Source: Microtetraspora niveoalba
GTDB taxonomy: Bacteria; Actinomycetota; Actinomycetes; Streptosporangiales; Streptosporangiaceae
Assembly: GCF_001570405.1 (NCBI RefSeq)
Contig: NZ_BBYM01000011.1
Span: 1-64,000, forward strand
Direction: 5' to 3'
DNA: 64,000 bases
In this document: in pieces, positions 42,292 to 52,251 of the stretch
Layout of the letters: each line of letters starts with the position of its first letter
How positions within the stretch are numbered: the first letter of the stretch is position 1
The notes under the pieces: generated by a model
Database searches by the model: none
What the model was told of the DNA's origin: nothing
What the model saw: only the letters and a program-made list of their open reading frames with translations
Made by a program: the position numbers and the translations under genes

Positions 42292-42460
42292 CACACAGAT
42301 CTCCCTTTACTGGCCCCCCAAGGGCATCCCAAGTAAAGGATGCCCGACGAACCGTAAGAGTGGTGTAAACGAGGGCAAGTCGCACTGCGACCGGGGTCGT
42401 AGACAGGGATCCACCGGAGGGGGGAACCCCGCCTACCTGCGCATTACCTATCTTTGATGT

Positions 42461-43636
42461 GTGTTCGGCAGACTGCGCGCCTGGAAGCGACGCCACTCCC
42501 TCCTCGTTGACACGCTCGCGCTCACGCCGCTCGTGCTGCTGGGGCTGCTGTCCGTCCTGGCCGCCCGCTCCTACTCGGGCGGAAGCCTCGCCGGCGTGCC
42601 CGGCACCGGCCTGCTGCTCCTGATCTCCGCCATGGTCGTGGTGCCGCTGATCTGGCGGCGCAGATATCCCCTCGCGGCCTTCGCGATCGTGGCCCTGGTG
42701 AGCTTCGCCCAGTGGGCGGCGGGCATCCCGACCCTGCCGGTCAACCTGACGGTCCTCGTGGCGATGTACGGCGTGGCCGCGCGGCGCCCCCTGAAGTGGG
42801 CGATAGCGGCGGCCGTGGTCACCGAGTTCGGCATGTTCCTCTCGCTGGTCCGCGATGACACCCTCGATCCCCTGCCGGCGTCGTCCGTCTTCATCATGGC
42901 GATCTGGATCACCGGCATCTACGTCAACATGCGGCAGCGGTACGTCGAGAGCCTGGTGGAGCGCGCGGAGCGCGCGGAGCGCGAAAGGGACCAGCAGGCG
43001 CGGATCGCGGCCGCCGCCGAGCGCACCCGCATCGCGCGCGAGCTGCACGACGTGGTCGCGCACAACGTCAGCGTCATGGTCGTCCAGGCCGACGGCGCCG
43101 GATACGCCATCGACACCGACCCCGAGCAGGCCCGCCGCGCCGTACAGGCGGTGTCCTCGACCGGGCGGCAGGCGCTGGCGGAGATGCGGCGGCTGGTGGG
43201 GGTGCTGCGCGACGACCACACCGCGGGCGGGGAGTACGCTCCGCAGCCGGGCCTGGAGCAGCTCGCCGACCTGGTCGACCAGGTGCGCGCGTCGGGGCTG
43301 CCGGTGGAGTTCAGCGTGTCGGGCGATCGGCAGTCGGTGCCGGAGGGAGAGCAACTGGTGATCTACCGGATCATCCAGGAGGCACTGACGAACACGCTCA
43401 AGCACGGTGGGCCCGGTGTGCGCGCGTCGGTCCAGGTGCAGTTCGGCGCGCACGACGTCACGTTGTCCGTGTCCGACGACGGGCGGGGCGCCTCGGCGGC
43501 CCGCGCCGACGACGGGCACGGCCTGATCGGCATGCGGGAGCGGGTCGCGATGTACGGCGGCACCGTCCACGCGGCGCCGCGGCCGGGCGGCGGGTTTCGC
43601 GTGACCGCGCGCCTCCCGGTCGGCCAGACGGCATGA
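42461..43636 (+). CDS. Two-component sensor histidine kinase (HisKA_3 type)
   Basis: The 391-residue kinase has four to five N-terminal hydrophobic segments (DUF7134-like sensor), the dimerisation/phosphoacceptor box ERTRIARELHDVVAHNVSVMVVQADGA (His196), and an HATPase domain with YRIIQEALTNTLKHG, SVSDDGRGA and GHGLIGMRERVAMYGG. It starts with GTG 42461 and no ribosome site; TATCTT lies 6 nt upstream, as in leaderless genes. It is followed by its response regulator and an ABC exporter of the antibiotic-resistance type. Confidence 0.88.
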   Translation: MFGRLRAWKRRHSLLVDTLALTPLVLLGLLSVLAARSYSGGSLAGVPGTGLLLLISAMVVVPLIWRRRYPLAAFAIVALVSFAQWAAGIPTLPVNLTVLVAMYGVAARRPLKWAIAAAVVTEFGMFLSLVRDDTLDPLPASSVFIMAIWITGIYVNMRQRYVESLVERAERAERERDQQARIAAAAERTRIARELHDVVAHNVSVMVVQADGAGYAIDTDPEQARRAVQAVSSTGRQALAEMRRLVGVLRDDHTAGGEYAPQPGLEQLADLVDQVRASGLPVEFSVSGDRQSVPEGEQLVIYRIIQEALTNTLKHGGPGVRASVQVQFGAHDVTLSVSDDGRGASAARADDGHGLIGMRERVAMYGGTVHAAPRPGGGFRVTARLPVGQTA

Positions 43637-43724
43637 CCGGGCATGAACCGGCGCCGGCCCTGACCGGCCCCCTGAACGCGACCGCCGGCCCCGACCGGCC
43701 CGCCCCCGGAGGAGACGAGGAACA

Positions 43725-44390
43725 GTGATACGCGTGATGCTGGTCGACGACCAGGTGCTGGTGCGGACGGGCTTCCGGATGGTGCTGGGGGCCCAGCCGG
43801 ACATCGAGGTCGTCGGCGAGGCCGCGGACGGCGCGGCGGCGGTGGAGGCGCTGGGCTCGATCGAGGCCGACGTGGTGCTGATGGACGTGCGCATGCCCCG
43901 CATGGACGGCGTCGAGGCGACCCGCCGGATCTGCGCGGCGCCGACGGGCCCCCGGGTGCTCATCCTCACGACGTTCGACCTGGACGAGTACGCCTTCGCC
44001 GCGATAAAGGCGGGCGCGTCGGGCTTCCTGCTGAAGGACGTGCCGCCCGCCGACCTGCTGAGCGCCATCCGGTCGGTGCACGCCGGGGACTCGGTGGTCG
44101 CCCCGAGCACGACCCGGCGGCTGCTTGAGCGGTTCGCCGTCCACCTGCCGGAGGAGGGGAACGCGCCGCGTGACCTGGACGGGCTGACCGCCCGGGAGCG
44201 GGAGGTGCTCTTCCACGTGGCCCAGGGCCTGTCGAACACGGAGATCGCCGCCCGGTTGCACCTGGCCGAGGCGACGGTGAAGACCCACCTCGGCCGGGTC
44301 CTCGCCAAGCTGCGGCTCCGCGACCGTGCCCAGGCCGTCGTCTACGCGTACGAGACCGGGCTGGTCGTACCGAACGGTGGACCGCGGTAG
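43725..44390 (+). CDS. LuxR/NarL-family response regulator
   Basis: The 221-residue regulator has a receiver domain with acidic DD at 8-9, phospho-acceptor Asp54 in VVLMDVRMPRMDG, Thr in LILTTFD and Lys in FLLKDVPP. A C-terminal LuxR-type helix-turn-helix follows (LTAREREVLFHVAQGLSNTEIAARLHLAEATVKTHLGRVLAKL). GTG 43725 follows GAGGAAC. It pairs with the upstream kinase and probably regulates the downstream ABC exporter genes. Confidence 0.9.
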   Translation: MIRVMLVDDQVLVRTGFRMVLGAQPDIEVVGEAADGAAAVEALGSIEADVVLMDVRMPRMDGVEATRRICAAPTGPRVLILTTFDLDEYAFAAIKAGASGFLLKDVPPADLLSAIRSVHAGDSVVAPSTTRRLLERFAVHLPEEGNAPRDLDGLTAREREVLFHVAQGLSNTEIAARLHLAEATVKTHLGRVLAKLRLRDRAQAVVYAYETGLVVPNGGPR

Positions 44391-44506
44391 CAACCGGATG
44401 TACTCCGAAAGTCGCACATCGGGCATCGCGCGTGCGCGGAGAGCGCAGGTCAGGTCCGTCCCGCAAGCCGAGAGAACCGGGAGATCACGCCCATAGCGTT
44501 GGTCCC

Positions 44507-45250
44507 ATGACGATGACTACGGACGTCCGGCAGGCCCTGACGGCAAGGGGACTCACGAAGGTTTACGGCCAGGGCGACGCCGCGGTGCACGCTCTGCGCG
44601 GGGTGGAGGTCGGGTTCGCCACGGGGGCGTTCACCGCGATCATGGGCCCGTCGGGCTCGGGCAAGTCGACACTGATGCACTGCCTGGCCGGGCTCGACAC
44701 GGTCTCCGCGGGTGAGATCCACGTCGGTGACGTGGAGATCACGAAGTTGAACGACAAGCAGCTCACGCTGCTGCGCCGGGAGCGCATCGGGTTCGTGTTC
44801 CAGGCGTTCAACCTGCTGCCGACGCTGACCGCTGAGCAGAACATCCGGCTCCCCTTGGAGATCGCGGGGCGACAGGCCGACCAGGTCCTGTTCGACCGGG
44901 TGATCGAGACGGTGGGGTTGCGCGAGCGGCTGGGGCACCGGCCGACCCAGCTCTCCGGCGGCCAGCAGCAGCGGGTCGCGGTGGCACGCGCGCTGATCAG
45001 CAAGCCGCAGGTGATCTTCGCGGACGAGCCGACGGGCAACCTGGACTCGCGCAGCGGCGCGGAGGTGTTGTCCTTCCTGCGCCGCTCGGTGCGCGAGCTG
45101 GGCCAGACGATCGTGATGGTGACCCACGACCCGGTCGCGGCGTCGTACGCCGACCGGGTGATCTTCCTGCGGGACGGGCTGCTGGTGACCGAGCTGCACC
45201 AGCCGACCGCCCAGACCGTCCTCGACACGCTGCTGAAGCTGGAGGCCTGA
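44507..45250 (+). CDS. ABC exporter ATPase (MacB/LolD type)
   Basis: The 247-residue ATPase has Walker A GPSGSGKST, the MacB-type FVFQAFNLLPTLTAEQNIRLPLEIAG, signature QLSGGQQQRVAVARALI, Walker B VIFADEPTGNLDSRSG and VTHDPVAASYADR. It pairs with the FtsX-type permease starting 3 nt after its stop. ATG 44507 has no ribosome site and lies 7 nt after TAGCGT, so a leaderless start is possible. Confidence 0.9.
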   Translation: MTMTTDVRQALTARGLTKVYGQGDAAVHALRGVEVGFATGAFTAIMGPSGSGKSTLMHCLAGLDTVSAGEIHVGDVEITKLNDKQLTLLRRERIGFVFQAFNLLPTLTAEQNIRLPLEIAGRQADQVLFDRVIETVGLRERLGHRPTQLSGGQQQRVAVARALISKPQVIFADEPTGNLDSRSGAEVLSFLRRSVRELGQTIVMVTHDPVAASYADRVIFLRDGLLVTELHQPTAQTVLDTLLKLEA

Positions 45251-45253
45251 GCC

Positions 45254-47755
45254 GTGTTCAAGACGACTCTGGCCGGGCTGCTGGCGCACAAGCTGCGCCT
45301 GCTGCTCACGTCCCTCGCGATCACGCTGGGCGTCGGGTTCATCGCGGGCACGTTCGTGCTGACCGACACCATCGACGCGGGGTTCGCACAGAAGTTCACC
45401 GCGGACGCCCAGAAGATCTCCGTCGCGGTGCTCCCCAACGGGGACGACGCCGACCGGCGGCAGGAGCCGATCCTCACCACCGGCGACCTGGCCAAGGTAC
45501 GCGGGGTGAAGGGCGTCGCCGACGCGCAGGGCATCGTGCAGGGCACCGCCCCACTCATCGGCAAGAACGGCAAGGTCGCGGGGAGCAGGGCGACGTCGGG
45601 GATCTCCATCCTCAAGGGCACGCTCAACCGCACGGCGATCACCGAGGGCGCGGCGCCCGCCGCCGCCACAGAGGCGGTGCTCGACAAGGACACCGCCAAG
45701 ACGCGCCAGTTCACCGTGGGCGACACCATCACGGTGCTCGACTCCAAGCAGGTCAAGCACCAGTTCACCCTGGTCGGGCTGTTCGACGTCGGCGTCAACC
45801 AGCAATTGTCCTTCACGGGGGCGGTCGGCTTCACGACCGACACCGCGCTGCGGATGACGGGGGCGAAGGGCTTCCGGGAGATCGACGTCCGCGGGGGCGA
45901 CGGCGTCTCCCCCGAGGACCTGCGCGCCTCGGTCGCCGCCGCGCTCGGCTCGGGCTACACGGTCAAGACGGGCACGCAGCTCGCCGACGACCTGGCGTCC
46001 GCGAACAACATGGACACCGAGTTCATCAGGATGGGTCTCCTGCTGTTCGGCCTGATCGCGATGCTCGTGGCGGCGCTGGTCATCTACAACACCTTCAACA
46101 TCCTGGTGGCGCAGCGCGCCCGCGAGATGGCGCTGCTGCGCTGCATCGGCGCGACGAAGAAGCAGATCTTCGGCTCGATCCTGCTGGAGTCGGTCGTGGT
46201 CGGCGTGCTCTCCTCGGTGCTCGGCCTGCTCATCGGGCTCGGTCTCGGCGCGGCGGCACTGGCGGTGCTGGGTGCGGTGGACGCCCCCATTCCGACGGGG
46301 ACCGGTGTCTCCCTCTCCAGCCGGACGATCGTCGTGGGCCTGCTCATCGGCATCATCGTGACGGTCGCGGCGGCCCTGCTGCCCGCCCGGGCGGCGACCC
46401 GGGTGGCGCCGATCGCGGCGCTGCGGAGCCAGGTCGAGGAGAGCACCTTCCGCGCCGGCGTGCTGCGGACCGTCTTCGGGGCGCTCTTCCTGCTGGCCGG
46501 TACGGGCGTCACAGTGCTGGGAGTGGCACAGGACCCCGGACAGGACGCCCTGCTGATCGTCATGGCGGGCGGCTGCGTCTTCTTCCTCGGCGTGCTGATC
46601 GTCGCGCCGATGATCGTCAAGCCGTTGGGCGCGTTCGTCGGGTGGCTGCCCAGGCGGCTCTTCGGAGTCCCGGGCAAGCTGGCGGTGGACAACTCGCGGC
46701 GCAACCCCAAGCGGGCGGCGACGACCACGGTCGCGCTCACCATCGGCGTGACCCTGATGTCGCTCATCTCCGTGATCACCACCACGACCCGTGCGACCGT
46801 CTCCGAGCAGCTCAACGAGCAGTTCCCGGTGGACTACATGATCGGCACGCAGCAGCGCGACTCGACGATCCCGCGCGCCGTGGCCGGGGAGCTGCGGTCC
46901 AGGCCCGAGTTCGGGTCCGTGATCACGGTCCGGGAGACCGAGGCCAGGATCAAGGGGCAGTCGGTGAACATCGGCGCCTTCACCGTCGATCCGCTGTTCA
47001 AGGTCACCCCGGTCAAGGGGTCGATGAAGGACTTCGGACCGGGCACCGCGGCGGTGACGAGCTGGACCGCCAAGGAGCTCGGCGTCACGGTCGGCGACAC
47101 CGTGAAGGCGGCCGGCAGGGACTACCGCGTCGTCGCGCTTCTCTCCGACCAGTCCACGCCCGTGTACGGCGTGAACCTGACCGAGCGGGACTTCGACGCC
47201 GCTTTCCCGAGGGTCATGGACAAGCAGATCCTGATCAAGGTCAAGGACGGCGTGGCCGCCGACACGTCCCGCAGGATCGTCGAGGCGGTGACCGACCCGT
47301 ACCCGACCGTGCTGGTGGAGAGCGCGCGTGAGACCCGGGGCGCGTTCGACGAGGCGCTGGACATGATCACTATGATCATCACCGGCCTGCTGGGGCTGGC
47401 GGTCCTCATCTCCCTGCTGGGCATCGCCAACACGCTGTCGCTGTCGGTCCACGAGCGGACCCGGGAGTCGGCGCTGCTGCGCGCGCTCGGCCTCACCCGG
47501 CCCCAGCTCCGCCGGATGCTCTCGATCGAGGCGCTCGTGCTCGGCCTCATCGGAGCGCTCGTGGGCGTCGCCCTCGGTGTCGGCTTCGGCTGGGCGGCGA
47601 CGCAGACCATGGTGGACGACGTCATCTTCCGGGCGCCGGTCCTCCAGATCCTGGGCTTCGTCGCCCTCTCGGGCGTGGCCGGCGTGGTCGCCGCCCTCCT
47701 CCCCGCCCGGCGCGCGGCGAAGGCGTCCATCGTCGGCTCGCTCGCCAGCAGCTGA
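45254..47755 (+). CDS. FtsX-like ABC permease, MacB-type duplicated form
   Basis: The 833-residue permease consists of two repeats. Each has an N-terminal segment, a large extracytoplasmic MacB-like domain and FtsX-type helices (residues about 250-380 with [31 protein letters not shown], and about 690-833 with [31 protein letters not shown]). Such pairs export peptides or antibiotics, or transmit mechanical force in the envelope. The position behind a two-component system suggests an antimicrobial-response module (inference). Confidence 0.88.
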   Translation: MFKTTLAGLLAHKLRLLLTSLAITLGVGFIAGTFVLTDTIDAGFAQKFTADAQKISVAVLPNGDDADRRQEPILTTGDLAKVRGVKGVADAQGIVQGTAPLIGKNGKVAGSRATSGISILKGTLNRTAITEGAAPAAATEAVLDKDTAKTRQFTVGDTITVLDSKQVKHQFTLVGLFDVGVNQQLSFTGAVGFTTDTALRMTGAKGFREIDVRGGDGVSPEDLRASVAAALGSGYTVKTGTQLADDLASANNMDTEFIRMGLLLFGLIAMLVAALVIYNTFNILVAQRAREMALLRCIGATKKQIFGSILLESVVVGVLSSVLGLLIGLGLGAAALAVLGAVDAPIPTGTGVSLSSRTIVVGLLIGIIVTVAAALLPARAATRVAPIAALRSQVEESTFRAGVLRTVFGALFLLAGTGVTVLGVAQDPGQDALLIVMAGGCVFFLGVLIVAPMIVKPLGAFVGWLPRRLFGVPGKLAVDNSRRNPKRAATTTVALTIGVTLMSLISVITTTTRATVSEQLNEQFPVDYMIGTQQRDSTIPRAVAGELRSRPEFGSVITVRETEARIKGQSVNIGAFTVDPLFKVTPVKGSMKDFGPGTAAVTSWTAKELGVTVGDTVKAAGRDYRVVALLSDQSTPVYGVNLTERDFDAAFPRVMDKQILIKVKDGVAADTSRRIVEAVTDPYPTVLVESARETRGAFDEALDMITMIITGLLGLAVLISLLGIANTLSLSVHERTRESALLRALGLTRPQLRRMLSIEALVLGLIGALVGVALGVGFGWAATQTMVDDVIFRAPVLQILGFVALSGVAGVVAALLPARRAAKASIVGSLASS

Positions 47756-47768
47756 TGGCCGCGCGGAC

Positions 47769-47799
47769 ACGCCTCCCGGGGACGACCCCCGGGAGGCGT
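47769..47799 (+). terminator. Terminator after the ABC exporter genes
   Basis: A perfect 13-bp stem (47769-47781 with 47787-47799) with a 5-nt loop lies 13 nt after the permease stop. It is placed to end both convergent transcripts. Confidence 0.75.
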
Positions 47800-47821
47800 T
47801 CCCGTATCGTCCGGAGGCCGC

Positions 47822-48070
47822 TCAGCGGGGGAACTGGTCGGCGACGGCCTGCGGGGCGAGCAGGGGGCGGACGGCGATCTCGCCGGTGTCCTTGTCGATG
47901 ACGAGGCAGCCGCCCCCGACCGTCTCCGGCAGCGACCGCGGATCGTCCGGGTCGCCGCCCCGCACCCAGGCCACGTAAATGCGGCCGAAGGTGAAGATCT
48001 CCACTTTGGCGGACCGGCCGGCGAAGTACCCCTCCGCCAGCTCGCGCGCCCTCTGCGGCGAGACCTTCAA
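47822..48070 (-). CDS. YrhB/Imm35-like immunity-type protein
   Basis: The 82-residue protein matches the small YrhB/immunity-protein-35-like group: an N-terminal helix (SPQRARELAEGYFAG), beta strands (VEIFTFGRIYVAWVRGGD), and GGGCLVIDKDTGEIAV, the strand-turn typical of the group. The TTG start at 48070 sits in the stop of the preceding toxin-domain gene (TTGA), so the two are translated together. In polymorphic-toxin loci such proteins neutralise the adjacent toxin. No secretion signal is present, as expected. Confidence 0.65.
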   Translation of the reverse strand: MKVSPQRARELAEGYFAGRSAKVEIFTFGRIYVAWVRGGDPDDPRSLPETVGGGCLVIDKDTGEIAVRPLLAPQAVADQFPR

Positions 48071-48885
48071 AGGCGCCGCCCCTCACGGTCGATGATCACC
48101 GAGAAGACGCCCGTCACGTCGGCGTACGGCGGCTCGACCGCCATGTGGCCCCGCTGGGCGTCGATCCAGAGGATCTCCCCGTGGCTGTTGACGGCGTTCC
48201 ACGCGTGGCTGCCGCCGCTCGGCCAGCGGGTGATGAGGACGGCGGCGGCGCCGTGGCCTCCGGTGAGGAGCCGCCGGCCGATGACGGTGTACGCCCGGCG
48301 GCCGTGCCCCACGTACTCGAAGCGGTGCCCGATCCAGCGTTCGGCGCGGGACACCCCCTTCGCCTCGCCGGTCAGCACGGGCGTGCCGCTCGCGTCGTAC
48401 TCGGGGATCCGGGGAGCCGCCACCAAGGGCTCGCCGTGCCAGGTGGACAACACGGAGAGCGCGCAGTCCACGGCGTTGGTGGACCGGAACGGGTCCTCCG
48501 ACGGCCCCTCGGCGTTGATGAGCCGGATCCACGTGCCGCGCGGGTCGGGGAAACGTCCGCGCACGGCCTGGTCGAGGTCCCGCTGGGCCTGCGGGTCCGG
48601 CTCGGCGAGCCCGCCCGGCGTGCCGTACGGCCTGGCGAGGTCGAGGCGGGGCGGGCGCACGGGCCGGTCGAACCAGTCCCGTCCTCCGAGGGGCGCGACG
48701 GGCACCCGGACTCTCAGGGGATGCTCGTCGAGCGAGGGCGCCGGAATCTCGGCCGCCTTCTCGTAGTCCCGCCATCGGCGGCCGTCGGGCGTGACGACGG
48801 GGTTGTACACGCCGGTCGGCAACCGCCACCGGGACGTGCCGCGCGACTGCCGGCGGGACTGACGATGGGTGATCTCCTGAGACAC
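48067..48885 (-). CDS. Papain-fold toxin-domain protein (Tox-PL, toxin glutamine deamidase-like)
   Basis: The 272-residue protein has a basic, disordered N-terminal part and a C-terminal papain-like toxin domain (about 125-272). The catalytic Cys is in NAVDCALSVLSTWHGEP, the His in SGGSHAWNAVNSHGEILWIDAQRGH, and the Asp in WIDAQ. Such domains occur as C-terminal tips of large secreted polymorphic toxins; here the protein is short, with no visible secretion or WXG module. GTG 48885 follows GGAGGGGAG at 9 nt. Coupled to a YrhB/Imm35-like gene. Confidence 0.68.
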   Translation of the reverse strand: MSQEITHRQSRRQSRGTSRWRLPTGVYNPVVTPDGRRWRDYEKAAEIPAPSLDEHPLRVRVPVAPLGGRDWFDRPVRPPRLDLARPYGTPGGLAEPDPQAQRDLDQAVRGRFPDPRGTWIRLINAEGPSEDPFRSTNAVDCALSVLSTWHGEPLVAAPRIPEYDASGTPVLTGEAKGVSRAERWIGHRFEYVGHGRRAYTVIGRRLLTGGHGAAAVLITRWPSGGSHAWNAVNSHGEILWIDAQRGHMAVEPPYADVTGVFSVIIDREGRRL

Positions 48886-49082
48886 GTGCCGCGGCTCCCC
48901 TCCACTCACGCGCGTATCAGGATGCCGATGCTAGAGGGGCACGGGCCCGAGGAGGTCCCATTCCGGCACACGCCCGGGCGGGTCGCACCGGTTCGCCGGT
49001 TAGATCCCGATCGACCGGGCAGGCGCCGTACGGAAGCGGCACGCGGCGGCCGGCGCGACGTGCGCGCCGGGCCGGCCCGGGG

Positions 49083-49694
49083 TCAGGCGGACGGGCCGAG
49101 CAGCGCGGGCAGGTCGGCGGCGAGCGCGCGGAAGGCCCGGCCGCGGTGGCTGATCGCGTCCTTCTCCTCGGGTGACAGCTCGGCGGTCGTCCGGGTCTCG
49201 CCCTCGGGCACGAAGATCGGGTCGTAGCCGAAGCCGCCGGTGCCGCGCGGCTCCCTCGTCAGGTGGCCGGAGATCACACCCTCGACGACGTGCTCCTGGC
49301 CGGACGGCAGCGCGATCGCGGCGGTGCAGGCGAACTGCGCCTGGCGGCGCCCGTCCGGCACGTCGGACACCTGGGCGAGCAGGAGGTCGAGGTTGGCCTT
49401 GTCGTCTCCGTGGGCGCCCGCCCACCGGGCCGAGAAGATGCCCGGCATGCCGTTCAGGGCGTCCACGCAGATGCCCGAGTCGTCCGCGACCGCGGGCAGG
49501 CCGGTGCGCGAGGCGACGGCGTGCGCCTTGAGCAGGGCGTTCTCCGCGAAGGTGAGGCCGGTCTCGGCGACGTCCGGGATCTCGGGGAAGGAGTCCATCC
49601 CCAGGAGCTCGATCTCCGCGCCGGACTCGGCGAGGATCCGGCGGAGCTCGGCGACCTTGCCGTTGTTCCGGGTGGCCAGGACGACCTTGTGCAT
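49083..49694 (-). CDS. rdgB: Non-canonical purine NTP pyrophosphatase (RdgB/HAM1)
   Basis: The 203-residue house-cleaning enzyme hydrolyses ITP, dITP and XTP to monophosphates. Seen: VLATRNNGKVAELRRIL, TFAENALLKAHAVASRTGLPAVADDSGICVDALNGMPGIFSARWAG, and GGFGYDPIFVPEGETRTTAELSPEEKDAISHRGRAF. Length is normal. It is the last gene of the leftward murI-MBL-rph-rdgB operon. Confidence 0.95.
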   Translation of the reverse strand: MHKVVLATRNNGKVAELRRILAESGAEIELLGMDSFPEIPDVAETGLTFAENALLKAHAVASRTGLPAVADDSGICVDALNGMPGIFSARWAGAHGDDKANLDLLLAQVSDVPDGRRQAQFACTAAIALPSGQEHVVEGVISGHLTREPRGTGGFGYDPIFVPEGETRTTAELSPEEKDAISHRGRAFRALAADLPALLGPSA

Positions 49695-49742
49695 TCTTTC
49701 TCCCTTGCTACCGGCCGCGTCGGGCCGGGCCGTACCGGCGGG

Positions 49743-50459
49743 TCAGGCGAGCGCCTCGGTCTGCAGGCGGGTGAGCTCGGCGCAACCGAGGGCGGCGAGG
49801 TCGAGCAGCCCGTCCAGCGCGGCGCGGTCGAAGGGCGCGCCCTCGGCGGTGCCCTGGACCTCCACGAAGTCGCCCTTGCCGGTCATCACCACGTTCATGT
49901 CGGTCTCGGCCTTGACGTCCTCGACGTAGCAGAGGTCGAGCATCGGCTCGGAGCCGACGACCCCGACCGAGACGGCGGCGACCGAGTCGACCAGCGGGTT
50001 GCCCGGGCACATCTTCTTGCCGCGCATCCACGCGATCGCGTCGGCCAGCGCGACGTACGCGCCCGTGATGGCGGCGGTGCGGGTGCCGCCGTCCGCCTGC
50101 AGCACGTCGCAGTCGAGCAGCACGGAGTTCTCCCCGAGCGCCTTGTAGTCCACGCAGGCGCGCAGCGAGCGGCCGATCAGACGGGAGATCTCGTGCGTCC
50201 GCCCGCCGATCTTGCCCCGGACGGACTCGCGATCGCTGCGGGTGTTGGTCGAGCGCGGCAACATGGCGTACTCGGCGGTGACCCAGCCGAGGCCGCTGCC
50301 CTTGCGCCAGCGGGGCACCCCCGCCTCCACCGTCGCGGCGCACAGCACCTTGGTGCCGCCGAACTCGACGAGCACGGAACCCTCGGCATGGGCGAGCCAG
50401 TTCCTGGTGATCGTCACGGGGCGAAGCTGATCGGGTCGACGTCCGTCTGCACGAGCCAT
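49743..50459 (-). CDS. rph: Ribonuclease PH
   Basis: The 238-residue phosphorolytic 3'-exoribonuclease trims tRNA 3' ends. Seen: [82 protein letters not shown] and [27 protein letters not shown] 50459 follows AGGGTGAG. GTG 50468, which overlaps the previous stop, is the alternative. Confidence 0.95.
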   Translation of the reverse strand: MARADGRRPDQLRPVTITRNWLAHAEGSVLVEFGGTKVLCAATVEAGVPRWRKGSGLGWVTAEYAMLPRSTNTRSDRESVRGKIGGRTHEISRLIGRSLRACVDYKALGENSVLLDCDVLQADGGTRTAAITGAYVALADAIAWMRGKKMCPGNPLVDSVAAVSVGVVGSEPMLDLCYVEDVKAETDMNVVMTGKGDFVEVQGTAEGAPFDRAALDGLLDLAALGCAELTRLQTEALA

Positions 50460-50464
50460 GACGC

Positions 50465-51217
50465 TCACCCTAGGTCATATACCGCACCGCTTCGGGCCAA
50501 CTCGGTCCGCCCGTGGAAGCCTCCGGCGGCCGCGTCGCCGAGCACCCGCTCCGGGTCGTACCACGGAACGAGATGGGTGAGCACGAGGGTCCGCGCCTCC
50601 GCCCTGGCCGCGTGCTCGGCCGCCTGCCGCCCGGTGAGGTGGATGTCGGGCCGTTCTCCCGGGCCTTCGACGAAGGACGCCTCGCACAGCAGCACGTCCG
50701 CCTCGCGGGCCAGCGTGACCAGCTCCGCCGACTCGCCGGTGTCCCCCGAGTACGCCACCGAGCGCCCGCCGTGCGAGACGCGGAAGCCGTACGTCTCGAC
50801 GGGGTGGTTCATCGGCGCGGCGACCACCTCGAACGGGCCGATCCGCCGGGTGCCGGGCCGGAGCCGTAAGAAGTCGAAGGAGTTCTCCATGACGGGCTCG
50901 TCCGGCATCGCGTACGCGGCGTTGAGCCGGCGCGACGCGTCGGCGGGCGCGTACACCGGCACCTTGGGCAGCGGTCCGTCCGGGGAGTACGTCCGCACGA
51001 CGTGGTACGCGCACATGTCGAGGCAGTGGTCGGCGTGCAGGTGGGACAGGCAGACGGCGTCCACGTCGTAGAGGCCGGAGTACCGTTGCAACGCGCCGAG
51101 CGCCCCGCTGCCGAAGTCGAGGAGCAGGCGGAACCCCTCCGCCTCCAAGAGGTAGCAGGAGGCGGGGCTGTCCGGCCCGGGGAAGCTGCCCGAGCAGCCG
51201 ATGACCGTGAGCTTCAC
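50465..51217 (-). CDS. MBL-fold metallo-hydrolase (Rv1339-type, probable cAMP phosphodiesterase)
   Basis: The 250-residue metallo-beta-lactamase-fold enzyme has [16 protein letters not shown] (HxHxDH), AYSGDTGES and [12 protein letters not shown] metal-site motifs in the RNase Z/ElaC-like arrangement. It occupies the place of M. tuberculosis Rv1339, between murI and rph, which is reported as an atypical cAMP phosphodiesterase. The same activity here is inferred from position and family. GTG 51217 overlaps the murI stop and follows GGGGAGG. Confidence 0.85.
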   Translation of the reverse strand: MKLTVIGCSGSFPGPDSPASCYLLEAEGFRLLLDFGSGALGALQRYSGLYDVDAVCLSHLHADHCLDMCAYHVVRTYSPDGPLPKVPVYAPADASRRLNAAYAMPDEPVMENSFDFLRLRPGTRRIGPFEVVAAPMNHPVETYGFRVSHGGRSVAYSGDTGESAELVTLAREADVLLCEASFVEGPGERPDIHLTGRQAAEHAARAEARTLVLTHLVPWYDPERVLGDAAAGGFHGRTELARSGAVYDLG

Positions 51218-52122
51218 CGGGCCCTCCCCTCGGCCGAGCCGTTGCCGCCGGCCGCGACGGAAGCGCCCGGCCCGCTGGATCCGTCGCCGGACCCATCGCC
51301 GGACCCATCGCCGGAGCCGTCGCCCACCGGGGCCAGCTCCACCGCCTGGATCTCCGGCCCGAGGAAACGCCGTCCGAGCTGCTCGAACAGGGCGGTCTCG
51401 CCCGTCGCGCGGAAGACGTGCCGGGGCGGCTCCCCCGCCGCGCACGCGAGCCCCCGGTCGTGCAGGACGCGGAAGACGTCCTTGGCCGTCTCCTCGGCGC
51501 TGGACACGAGCGTGACGCCGTCCCCGGCGACGTACGAGACCGCGCCGGTGAGCAGGGGATAGTGGGTGCAGCCGAGGATCAGCGTGTCGCAGCCCGCGTG
51601 CTGGATCGGTTTCAGATAGCCGCGGATCACCTCGATGAGCTCGTCGCTCATCGTCTCGCCGCGCTCGACGAAGTCGACGAGGAGGGGCGCGGCCACCCCG
51701 GTCAGCTCGACGTCGGGAGCGGCGGCGAACGCGTCCTGGTAGGCCATCGACGCGATCGTGGCCCGGGTGCCGATCACCCCGACCCTGCCGTTCCTGGTGG
51801 CGCGCACGGCCCGCCGGGTGGCCGGCTGGATCACCTCGACCACGGGGACGTCGTACCGCTCGCGCGCGTCGCGCAGCACGGCGGCGCTGGCGCTGTTGCA
51901 GGCGATGACGAGCATCTTGACGTCGTGCTCGACCAGGTGGTCCATGACCTCCAGCGCGTACCTGCGGACCTCGGCGATCGCCTTCGGCCCGTACGGCTGG
52001 CGCGCGGTGTCCGCCACGTACACGATGGGCTCGTGCGGGAGCTGATCGATGATCGCGCGGGCGACCGTGAGACCCCCCACACCGCTGTCGAAGATCCCGA
52101 TCGGCCTGCTGTTCTCCGGCAT
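51214..52122 (-). CDS. murI: Glutamate racemase
   Basis: The 302-residue enzyme makes D-glutamate for peptidoglycan. Seen: [38 protein letters not shown], the first catalytic Cys in [13 protein letters not shown] and the second in [11 protein letters not shown]. The C-terminus carries an added Gly/Asp/Ser repeat ([12 protein letters not shown], encoded by 12-bp tandem repeats near 51280-51325), about 35 residues beyond the usual end. ATG 52122 is used; an in-frame TTG lies at 52131. Confidence 0.93.
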   Translation of the reverse strand: MPENSRPIGIFDSGVGGLTVARAIIDQLPHEPIVYVADTARQPYGPKAIAEVRRYALEVMDHLVEHDVKMLVIACNSASAAVLRDARERYDVPVVEVIQPATRRAVRATRNGRVGVIGTRATIASMAYQDAFAAAPDVELTGVAAPLLVDFVERGETMSDELIEVIRGYLKPIQHAGCDTLILGCTHYPLLTGAVSYVAGDGVTLVSSAEETAKDVFRVLHDRGLACAAGEPPRHVFRATGETALFEQLGRRFLGPEIQAVELAPVGDGSGDGSGDGSGDGSSGPGASVAAGGNGSAEGRAR

Positions 52123-52251
52123 GAGTCCCAAGGTTAGGGGACCGGGGGCGATTCACTGAGGGTAAGAATGCTCACACCGCCGACGGGTTTCCCGACCGCT
52201 CCCCGGGGCCGCTCACCGTGCCCCGGGGCTCCCGTACTCCGGCCCGCGGGC

